Positions 45,693-52,634 of a stretch of DNA of 64,000 bases are shown here, one piece after another. Source of the DNA: Streptomyces polyasparticus (GTDB lineage Bacteria > Actinomycetota > Actinomycetes > Streptomycetales > Streptomycetaceae); NCBI RefSeq assembly GCF_014493765.1, contig NZ_JACTVJ010000018.1:1-64000 (forward strand), in the 5' to 3' direction. The position numbers were made by a program, and so were the translations under genes. How positions within the stretch are numbered: position 1 is the stretch's first letter; the number at the start of each line of letters is the position of its first letter. The notes beneath the pieces were generated by a model. It ran no database searches and had not been told where the DNA came from. It was given only the letters and a program-made list of their open reading frames with translations.

Positions 45693-46495
45693 CGTCCGCT
45701 CCCCTTCGGGTCCGGGCCCTGTGCGGCCCCCTCGTTCTGCGCCGAGCGGTGCGGCGGCACGTCATCGGGACCGATGCCGCCCCTGTGCCCCTGCCCGTCG
45801 GACGCCGCGGCGCCCCGCCCCCGGTCGGCTTCCGCCAACAGGCGCGCGCAGTACGCCTGTACGTGGCCCCGACCGCCCGCGGCTTCGGCGAGCCGCTGCC
45901 GCGCGGGGGCGTCGAGCGCCTTGCCGCCCACCCTGCCGGCGCTGCGGCACAAGGCCTCGTCGCTGCGCGCCTGGTCCGGGGTGCGCCCCGGTGCCGTCGA
46001 GGCATGTCGGCCGTTCCCGGCCCCGTCCTCGCCCTCGCCCTCGCCGCCGTCGGACTGCCGGTCGGGGGCGGCCGGGGTCGTGGGAGGCGTCGGCTCGGGC
46101 GCGGGGTCCGGGCGGCCGCCGGTCACCGCGAAGGCCGCGCCGCCCAGCGTCAGACCCGCGAGCAGGGCGCCGAGCGCCACCCGCCAGCTGTGCCGACGGG
46201 CCGCGGTACGCGGCCGCCAGTCGTCACGGCGCCGCGTCCGTACCGCACGGTGCGCACCGGCGTCCCGCGCTCCGCGGAACGCGGCCACCGCGGCGGCCTG
46301 CGCCGCCGGATCGATCGCGAGACCGGATACGGCACGGTGCAGGGCAGCCTCGGCAAGGTCCGCCCGGTCCTCCCCCGCACGCCCGCCCGGCGGGCACGCC
46401 GCACCCCCGGCTGCGCTCCCGCGCACCCGCTCGCCTTCGTCCACGCCCCGGCCCTCGCCCTCGCGTTCTCGCCCGCGCATCCCGTCACCGCTCAT
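45689..46495 (-). CDS. Membrane protein paired with ECF sigma factor (cassette 2)
   Basis: A 268-residue paralogue of the protein at 42691-43794: Gly/Glu/Arg-rich N-terminus, a helical stretch (AEAALHRAVSGLAIDPAAQA, AAVAAFRGARDAG), one transmembrane segment (ALGALLAGLTLGGAAFAV), a Pro/Thr/Gly-rich outside part and a short conserved core (DEALCRSAGRVGGKAL ... VQAYCARLLAEA) that matches the DRVVQACRD...FCRQLL core of its paralogue, including two cysteines. It overlaps the sigma gene (ATGA). Anti-sigma function is inferred from position only. Confidence 0.7.
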   Translation of the reverse strand: MSGDGMRGREREGEGRGVDEGERVRGSAAGGAACPPGGRAGEDRADLAEAALHRAVSGLAIDPAAQAAAVAAFRGARDAGAHRAVRTRRRDDWRPRTAARRHSWRVALGALLAGLTLGGAAFAVTGGRPDPAPEPTPPTTPAAPDRQSDGGEGEGEDGAGNGRHASTAPGRTPDQARSDEALCRSAGRVGGKALDAPARQRLAEAAGGRGHVQAYCARLLAEADRGRGAAASDGQGHRGGIGPDDVPPHRSAQNEGAAQGPDPKGSGR

Positions 46496-47094
46496 CTCGC
46501 ACCCCCCAGCGTTCGCGGAGTCCCATCCGTCACACCTTGCTCCGCGAGCCGGGTGCCCAGACGCTTCAGTCCCCGGTACGCGGCCGTCCGAACCGCCCCT
46601 TGCCGTTTGCCGAGCACCCGCGCCACCGACGGCCCGTCGAGCCCGACCACCACCCGCAGGAGCACCGCCTCCGCCTGGTCACGGGGCAGTTCCGCGATCA
46701 GCGCGAGAGCCCGCTCGGTCGCCAGGGTCTCCAGCGCCTCGGCCGAGGTGTCGCCCGCGCCCGGGAGTTCGAGGAGTTCACTTCCGTACGGACTCTGCTG
46801 GGGCCGCACCTTGCGGCGGCGCAGCAGATCGAGGGCGCGATGGCGGGCTATGACGGCGGACCAGCCGCGAAAGCCGGTGCCGTCGCCCTTGAACCGGCCG
46901 AGGTCACGGGAGATCTCCAGCCAGGCATCACCGGCCACGTCCTCGGCGTCATCGCCCACGAGCCCACGCAGATACCCGAGCAGACCCGGCTGCACCATCC
47001 GGTACACCGTCTCGAAGGCCTGCTCGTCCCCGCCCTGCGCCCGGAGAACCGCAGCCCCCAGCTGCTCGTCCGCGGCGCGCGCCGACTGCCCCAC
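46492..47094 (-). CDS. ECF-type RNA polymerase sigma factor (cassette 2)
   Basis: A 200-residue sigma factor: region 2 FETVYRMVQPGLLGYLRGLV, DAEDVAGDAWLEISRDLGRF, FRGWSAVIARHRALDLLRRR; region 4 ELPRDQAEAVLLRVVVGL with VLGKRQGAVRTAAYRGLKRL. It aligns throughout with the sigma factor at 43794-44591 but lacks the long C-terminal tail. It is first of a three-gene leftward unit (sigma, membrane partner, lipoprotein). The start at 47094 has weak Shine-Dalgarno support. Confidence 0.88.
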   Translation of the reverse strand: MGQSARAADEQLGAAVLRAQGGDEQAFETVYRMVQPGLLGYLRGLVGDDAEDVAGDAWLEISRDLGRFKGDGTGFRGWSAVIARHRALDLLRRRKVRPQQSPYGSELLELPGAGDTSAEALETLATERALALIAELPRDQAEAVLLRVVVGLDGPSVARVLGKRQGAVRTAAYRGLKRLGTRLAEQGVTDGTPRTLGGAR

Positions 47095-47234
47095 CTATGT
47101 TCCCAACCCGCCCCTGCGGCACTGTGCACCGTGCCCGTGCTCCCCGGGGTACTGCGCCGACCGGCACAGAAATGTCACAGCTCTCTGACAGGAACCCCGT
47201 TTGCGGAGGCTATCGCGCACGCGACGACGCCCCT

Positions 47235-48179
47235 TCACCCGATGGCGATCCGCGGATGCGCACCGGGCTTGATCCACGTCATGATCGCGTCCATCGTCGT
47301 GCGCGGCACCGACACACAGCCGGCCGTCGCGCCCTTGCCGTTCACATGCAGAAAGATCCCGGCGCCGCGGCCGGGCGTCGCGGGCCACCGGTTGAAGTCG
47401 ATGACCAGCGCCTTCGCGTACTGCGTCGGGTAGTTGACCAGGTGCTCGCTGCCCCGCTCGCCGCTCTCGGTGAGCGGGAAGTCGGCGCCGGCCTCGGTGT
47501 GCATCTGGTTGTAGAACTTCGACTCGGGGTCCTGCACCCACCAGTGCGTGGAGTTCACCCGCGTGTAGGGCATCGACGTGCCGCCCGCCTCGACTCCGAA
47601 GCCCTCGGTGAGCGTGTACGTGCCGCCGGGCGTCGTGTACGTGTTCTGCCGCCGCGTCGCACCGGGCACGACCCCGTTGGAGCCGACCCGGCCCGCGGTG
47701 GTGCTCAGGACGGACTTCCAGCCGGCCTCGCCCTTGGCCCAGGCGGTGACGGTCGCGTACGAGCCGGCGGACTTCACGGTGATGAGCTGGGTGGCGTTGC
47801 CGACCTCGACCGGGACGGGGAAGTCCGGTGCAGCGGGGGCCTGTTGGGCCGGCTTGTCGGGCGTGGCCGCGGCGCTCTTCGACGGTGAGGGCTTGGCGCT
47901 CGGGCTCGCGGAGGCGCTCTTCGACGGCGAGGCGTCGGTGGGCGAGGGAGAGGCCGGCTCGCTCGCCGCCTCGTCCGGCGTCGCACCCGCGCTCTCCAGC
48001 GCGTCTGCCTGCGCGACGGGATCCTCCCGTACGCCGCCGGCGGCCTTGTCCTCCATCAGCCGGTAACCGGAGACCGAGGCGAGCACGAGCACGCCCGCGG
48101 TCGCCGCGATGCGCAGCCGGGCCTTGCGGGCCCCGTCCTGCCGGCGCCGGCCCGCGCCGCCCTCATCCCGTCGCTTCAC
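47235..48179 (-). CDS. Membrane-anchored L,D-transpeptidase (YkuD family)
   Basis: A 314-residue protein. The N-terminal basic region and transmembrane segment (ATAGVLVLASVSGY) are followed by a Ser/Pro/Lys-rich wall-spanning linker (about 75-115). The C-terminal catalytic domain carries AGIFLHVNGKGATAGCVSVP, with the catalytic Cys and the His and Gly pattern of the YkuD-like group that includes Streptomyces transpeptidases of ErfK type. It likely acts on peptidoglycan outside the membrane. It is transcribed leftwards toward the sigma genes but separated from them by 140 bp. An 18-bp tandem repeat lies just upstream. Confidence 0.85.
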   Translation of the reverse strand: MKRRDEGGAGRRRQDGARKARLRIAATAGVLVLASVSGYRLMEDKAAGGVREDPVAQADALESAGATPDEAASEPASPSPTDASPSKSASASPSAKPSPSKSAAATPDKPAQQAPAAPDFPVPVEVGNATQLITVKSAGSYATVTAWAKGEAGWKSVLSTTAGRVGSNGVVPGATRRQNTYTTPGGTYTLTEGFGVEAGGTSMPYTRVNSTHWWVQDPESKFYNQMHTEAGADFPLTESGERGSEHLVNYPTQYAKALVIDFNRWPATPGRGAGIFLHVNGKGATAGCVSVPRTTMDAIMTWIKPGAHPRIAIG

Positions 48180-48199
48180 GCTCGCCCTTCCTGTCGCTC

Positions 48200-48253
48200 G
48201 GTTCTCGCGGTGCGTTCGGTTCTCGCGGTGCGTTCGCTTCTCGCGGTTCGCTC
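48200..48253. repeat. Three tandem 18-bp repeats upstream of L,D-transpeptidase
   Basis: Units at 48200-48217 and 48218-48235 are identical (GGTTCTCGCGGTGCGTTC); 48236-48253 differs at three positions. They fill the leader region 20-75 bp before the transpeptidase start, where promoter or leader elements would be expected. Confidence 0.9.
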
Positions 48254-48300
48254 GATGATCAAGCCCGTACGGGATGTAAGGGATGTATGCCGCGGACAGG

Positions 48301-48744
48301 TCACGCGACTGCCTTACGGGATCGCCCGTGCAGCGTCAGATAGAAGGTCTGCAGCGATTCCTCGGCCCCGGCCTCGAACCGGTTCACGACCTTGCCCAGC
48401 GGATTCCACACCCGTCCGTCGGGCATCCGCACACCGACGGCCTGACCGAAGTACGCGCGCTGCGCCGCATCGAACTCGACCCACACGGCACCGGCCTGCC
48501 GCACGAGCACTTCCCCCACGTACGCGCCGAGCCCTGCCAACGCCCGTTCCGGTAAACGGACTTCGCCCGCACCCTTGCGCAGCCCGTCCACCATGAAGTC
48601 CACGACGCGCAGACTTGCCACCGAGTAGTCCAGCGGCAGCGGATTGCGCCGCGTCACGTGCGCGACGAAGGCCCGCGCGCGTGCGCGCATCCGAACCTCC
48701 ACCGCGACCTGTCCGGAATCGCGCCCCTCGCCGGCCTTGCTCAT
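48301..48744 (-). CDS. Conserved-looking hypothetical protein
   Basis: A 147-residue soluble protein of unrecognised family. It starts MSKAGEGRDSGQVAVEV and has a helical first part (MRARARAFVAHVTRRNPL, SVASLRVVDFMVDGLRKG) and a beta-rich second part (YVGEVLVRQAGAVWVEFD, VGVRMPDGRVWNPLGKVVNRFE). ATG 48744 has a GGGGCGGGG run upstream and is preferred to the longer frame to 48822. The pattern resembles small streptomycete proteins of unknown function with a single compact domain. No operon partner. Confidence 0.6.
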   Translation of the reverse strand: MSKAGEGRDSGQVAVEVRMRARARAFVAHVTRRNPLPLDYSVASLRVVDFMVDGLRKGAGEVRLPERALAGLGAYVGEVLVRQAGAVWVEFDAAQRAYFGQAVGVRMPDGRVWNPLGKVVNRFEAGAEESLQTFYLTLHGRSRKAVA

Positions 48745-49565
48745 CCCCGCCCCTTCGCCGTGCCACCGGGAAGCCCCTCGGCTTCCCACCGGACCCAGCG
48801 CGGCGGCTTGCACGATCGTCACGGGTTTCGGGCGTGCCCCTTCTCACGCCCCGACTTTCCGGAACCCGTACAACCGTTTCCGCTTCTCGGGTGTCTGCGG
48901 CGCCCGCCGCTCGACGGAGTCCGCCCTACTCGGGGTCCAAGTCCCCGCAGAAACCCACCGCGGCGATCCCGTGCCCTGGTGACGGTCCGCCAGAACTCCT
49001 CATCGGTGTGGACGAGGACCCAACCGTCGTGCGCGGCACCGATGTTCAGCGAATCCCCAGGAAGCCCCTTGCCCCGCCACAGCGAAATCCCGGGCATGCG
49101 TCACTGGTCACCCCGCCACGACGCAGCAGCAGTTCGGCGTCCGGCTCCCGGCCTGCCTCCCGTACCTGCTCCGGGTTCATACGGCGGGCCAAGGTCAGGG
49201 CCGCGTGAATTCCATCGCTCCGCACGCACCTCCAATTCCCTCGCGCCAATCCCTTCCGGGTATCTGCGCCATTCATCCTGCCGAGGCATTCAGCATCCCG
49301 CTTCCCACACTGGATCCCGATCTCGAGCGCTACCGAGCTCGGGGTGGCCGCACGACTGCCCGCGGCCGGGGTCCGCTTGCCCGTGAGCTCCTTGACCCGC
49401 CGCCGGACGTTCACGCCCAATGCCCTTTCCTTTCATGGGGAGTTCCCGGCGATTCATCCGATTCGTCCACCTAGTGGAATCCGCCGTTCCTCGTGCGGTA
49501 TAACCGCCCGGCTCTCCCCACGAATACTTCGCGTGAGAAACGCACGCCCGACGAAAGCAAGGCCG
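48745..49565. other. 820-bp stretch without an intact gene, possible decayed ORF
   Basis: No intact gene is supported. On the minus strand two overlapping frames give fragments that read on from each other: MNPEQVREAGREPDAELLLR up to SDACPG, then, one base out of frame near 49090, ISLWRGKGLPGDSLNIGAAH and WVLVHTDEEFWRTV. This suggests a decayed or frameshifted gene between about 48940 and 49260. Codon bias fades on both sides. The part near 49430-49565 is relatively AT-rich and probably holds the promoter of the MmpS-like gene. Confidence 0.3.
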
Positions 49566-50048
49566 ATGTCATCGACGGAAAAGACGGAGCCGAGCGAGCA
49601 GGAAGCCCCTGCGAAGAAGGCTCGGGGAACCGAAAGGCCGGGGCTCATCGCCGCCGCCGCGGTGCTCGCCGCCTGCACCGGGCTCGTGCTCTACGGCGTG
49701 CTCAGCGGCCAGGAGGAGAAGCCGGAGCGGAAGGTGCCGACCGCCGCGGTGACGTACGAAGTCAGCGGCAAGGGCAAGGTCGAGATCACCTATCTCGCCC
49801 GCAGCGAGGCAGGCAGGGCGAGCATCGCGAAGGACGTCGAGCTGCCGTGGAAGAAGACCGTGCAGGTGCCGCTCGGCAAGCCGCCCACGGTCTACATCGT
49901 GCTCGACGAGCAGGGCGGCCAGGTCCGCTGTGCGCTCGCGATCCGCGGCAAGCACGTCCAGAGCGCCACCGCCTCCGGCACGTACGGCAGGGCCACCTGC
50001 CGTGGCGAGCTGCCGGCCCCGGCACCGACGGAAGAGGTCGCCAACTGA
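49566..50048 (+). CDS. MmpS-like small membrane protein
   Basis: A 160-residue protein: cytoplasmic N-terminus rich in Glu/Lys/Pro, one transmembrane helix (GLIAAAAVLAACTGLVLYGVL, split here after 20 residues in any alignment) and a small extracytoplasmic beta domain (VTYEVSGKGKVEITYLAR, ELPWKKTVQVPLGKPPTVYI). The strand pattern VTYEVxGxGxxxITY...LPW matches the MmpS accessory-protein fold. It overlaps the following PGRP amidase gene (TGATG), so the two are coupled. No MmpL partner is present; the role is unknown. Confidence 0.65.
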   Translation: MSSTEKTEPSEQEAPAKKARGTERPGLIAAAAVLAACTGLVLYGVLSGQEEKPERKVPTAAVTYEVSGKGKVEITYLARSEAGRASIAKDVELPWKKTVQVPLGKPPTVYIVLDEQGGQVRCALAIRGKHVQSATASGTYGRATCRGELPAPAPTEEVAN

Positions 50049-52414
50049 TGGCCGGTACAAGGAAGTCGATGATCGCTCCGGCCCTGGTGTGCGGGCTCGC
50101 GCTCGGGGCGTCCGCGCTCGCCGCACCCGCCGCGGCGGCCCCCGGCCAGGCCGACGCGCACCGTCGGGCCGCTGCGGCCGACGCACACAGCGGCGAGGTG
50201 CACACCCTCGACATCCCCGGCGGCGACCCGCAGAAGCGCGCACTGAGCGCCCGCTCCACCCGGCCGTTCAGCATGCTCGGGCTCACCTGGGACGACCCGG
50301 ACGCCCGGCTGACCGGTACCGCGGAGGTCCGTACGCGCTCGGCGCGGAACGGCAGTTGGTCCGGCTGGCGCGCGCTCGACACCGATGTACGCACCCCCGA
50401 GTCCGGGCCCGAGCACTCCGACTCCCGTGTACGGGGCGGCACTCAGCCGCTGTGGACCGGCGATTCCGACGGTGTGCAGGTCCGCACCGCGGGCAGCAGG
50501 CTGCCCGACGGCCTGCGGGTCGAGCTGGTGGACCCCGACGGCGGCGCGGAAGTCACCGCCGCCCCGCGCACTGCCGCCCCGGACACCGCCGCCCCGCGCA
50601 CCGCCGCCCCGCTCCCCGAGGTCACCCCGCGCTCCGGCTGGGGCGCCGATGAGTCACTGGTCGCCGATCCGCCGACGTACATGACGGACACGAAGGCGAT
50701 GTTCGTCCACCACACGGCGGGCACCAACTCCTACACGTGCGCCGAGTCCGCCGAGATCGTGCGCGGGATCTTCCTCTACCACGTGAAGTCCAACGGCTGG
50801 AACGACATCGGCTACCACTTCCTCGTCGACAAGTGCGGCACGGTCTTCGAGGGCCGCGCGGGCGGCATCGACAAGCCGGTCCAGGGCGCGCACACCTACG
50901 GTTTCAACACGGACACCAGCAGCATCTCGGTGCTCGGCGACTACAACACCGCGACCACCAACACGGCAGTACGGGACGCCATCGCGAAGGTCGCCGCCTG
51001 GAAGCTGGGCCTGTACGGGATCAACCCCTCCGGCACCGTCGTCCTGACCGCGGCCGCCGCCAACGGCAAGTTCACGGCCGGGCAGAAGGTCACGATGGGC
51101 CGGATCTCGGGTCACCGCGACGGCTATCCGACCGAGTGCCCGGGCCAGAATTTGTACGACGACCTTCCTGCGCTCCGTACCGCCGCGGCCGCGGCCAACT
51201 CGCCTGCCGGGCACGGCGATGCGAACGGTGACGGACACGCGGACCTCGCGGCGGGCGTGCCGAAGGCCACCTCGGGCGCCGGGCAGGTGACCCTCGTCCC
51301 GGGCGGGCGCTCCGGCCCGTACGCCCCCAACCGCTCCGTGATCACCCAGGAGTCCGAGGGAGTCCCGGGAGAGTCCGAGGCCGGCGACGGTTTCGGTGCG
51401 GCGGCCGCGTACGGCGATCTCGACCAGGACGGATACGAGGACCTCGTCGTCGGCTCCCCCGGTGAAGAGGTCACCGCGGGCGCGAGCGACGAAGGCGGTG
51501 TGAGCGTGCTGCGCGGCGGCCCGAACGGGCTGACCGGACAGGCCGGGATGCTCAACGAGCCGGCCGCGCAGCGCACGAGCGCCGCCGGGTTCGGCTCCGC
51601 GCTCGCGACCGGGGACTTCGACGGGGACGGCGGCGACGACATCCTCGCTCTCGCGCCCGGCGCAGGGCGTGCGTGGGCCGTCGACGGCGCCGACCGGGCG
51701 TTCTCCGCGCCCGCGCCGCTCGGGAGCGGCGGCCCGGTCACCGAACCGGCCGTGGCGGCAGGGGACTTCGACCACGACGGATACGAGGACGCCGCCCTCT
51801 CCTTCCGTACGGAAGGAGGTGAGCGTCCGCTGACACTGCTGCGCGGCTCCGCCACCGGTCTGCGCACGGACGAGCCCGTCACGCTGTCCGGCGCGGGCGG
51901 CCGTGCCCTCGCCGCCGGGGATCTGAACGGGGACGGGTACGACGATCTCGCGGTCGGACGGCCGGACGCGGGGGAGATCGCCACGTTCCACGGGTCCGCC
52001 GGCGGACTCACCACCACGGGCGCTCCCGTCGTCGCCGAACCGCTCGCCGGCGCCTCGCTCGCCGTGGGCGACAGCGACGGCGACGGCTACGCCGATGTGC
52101 TGGCCGGGGCGCCGGCGGCCGACGACGCGGCCGGGCGGGCGGTGCTGCTGCACGGCAGTGCGGACGGGATCGGCTCTCCGGCCGCGTACGCCCAGGGCGC
52201 GGGCGGGCTCCCCGGCAGTGCCGAGGCGGGCGACCGGTTCGGATCCGCTGTCGCGCTCGCCGACTTCACCGGCGACGGGATCGCCGAGCCGGCCTTCGGG
52301 GCCGGCGGTGAGGACTCCGGAGACGGTGCGGTCCTCACGGCGGGCGGTGTGCTGGCACCCGCCGCGCTGGGAGCGTCCGCGGCGAGCGGGGTGGGTGAGG
52401 TGTTCGGCCACTGA
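50048..52414 (+). CDS. Secreted PGRP-type amidase with FG-GAP repeats (copy 1)
   Basis: A 788-residue exported protein. A signal peptide ending AAAAPGQA is followed by a beta-rich N-terminal region with RTAAP repeats (about 175-190), a peptidoglycan-recognition/amidase_2 domain (TKAMFVHHTAGTNSYTC, GYHFLVDKCGTVFEGRAGG, ISGHRDGYPTECPGQNLYDDL; zinc His residues and Cys present) and seven FG-GAP/VCBS repeats of the D-x-(N/D)-x-D-G-x-x-D type, such as DLNGDGYDDLAVGRP and DFTGDGIAEPAFG. Such enzymes cleave the N-acetylmuramoyl-L-alanine bond. The repeats probably form a calcium-binding propeller. Copy 2 follows at 52635. Confidence 0.9.
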   Translation: MAGTRKSMIAPALVCGLALGASALAAPAAAAPGQADAHRRAAAADAHSGEVHTLDIPGGDPQKRALSARSTRPFSMLGLTWDDPDARLTGTAEVRTRSARNGSWSGWRALDTDVRTPESGPEHSDSRVRGGTQPLWTGDSDGVQVRTAGSRLPDGLRVELVDPDGGAEVTAAPRTAAPDTAAPRTAAPLPEVTPRSGWGADESLVADPPTYMTDTKAMFVHHTAGTNSYTCAESAEIVRGIFLYHVKSNGWNDIGYHFLVDKCGTVFEGRAGGIDKPVQGAHTYGFNTDTSSISVLGDYNTATTNTAVRDAIAKVAAWKLGLYGINPSGTVVLTAAAANGKFTAGQKVTMGRISGHRDGYPTECPGQNLYDDLPALRTAAAAANSPAGHGDANGDGHADLAAGVPKATSGAGQVTLVPGGRSGPYAPNRSVITQESEGVPGESEAGDGFGAAAAYGDLDQDGYEDLVVGSPGEEVTAGASDEGGVSVLRGGPNGLTGQAGMLNEPAAQRTSAAGFGSALATGDFDGDGGDDILALAPGAGRAWAVDGADRAFSAPAPLGSGGPVTEPAVAAGDFDHDGYEDAALSFRTEGGERPLTLLRGSATGLRTDEPVTLSGAGGRALAAGDLNGDGYDDLAVGRPDAGEIATFHGSAGGLTTTGAPVVAEPLAGASLAVGDSDGDGYADVLAGAPAADDAAGRAVLLHGSADGIGSPAAYAQGAGGLPGSAEAGDRFGSAVALADFTGDGIAEPAFGAGGEDSGDGAVLTAGGVLAPAALGASAASGVGEVFGH

Positions 52415-52545
52415 GACACCACACGTGCCGGCGTGGTCCGAGCCGTATCCGTACAACCTGAGCCGCCCTTCGGGAGTCGTAGCCCCGCAGGTCTGCGACC
52501 TGAGGGACGGCAGTGACAGTTGTGCCGGTCCGCGCGCTGGACAGC

Positions 52546-52597
52546 ATGAGCCCTCGATACGTCGGGGGCGGATGAGCCCTCCCTACGTCGGGGGCAG
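52546..52597. repeat. 26-bp tandem duplication between the amidase genes
   Basis: Units 52546-52571 and 52572-52597 agree at 23 of 26 positions; each contains CCCT(C)nnTACGTCGGGGG. The same palindrome-like core appears at 55494-55512 after the second amidase gene. The gap 52415-52634 has no gene. Confidence 0.85.
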
Positions 52598-52634
52598 TTG
52601 AAGCAGTCCGAAGGAACTTGCGAGGGGTGGGGCA

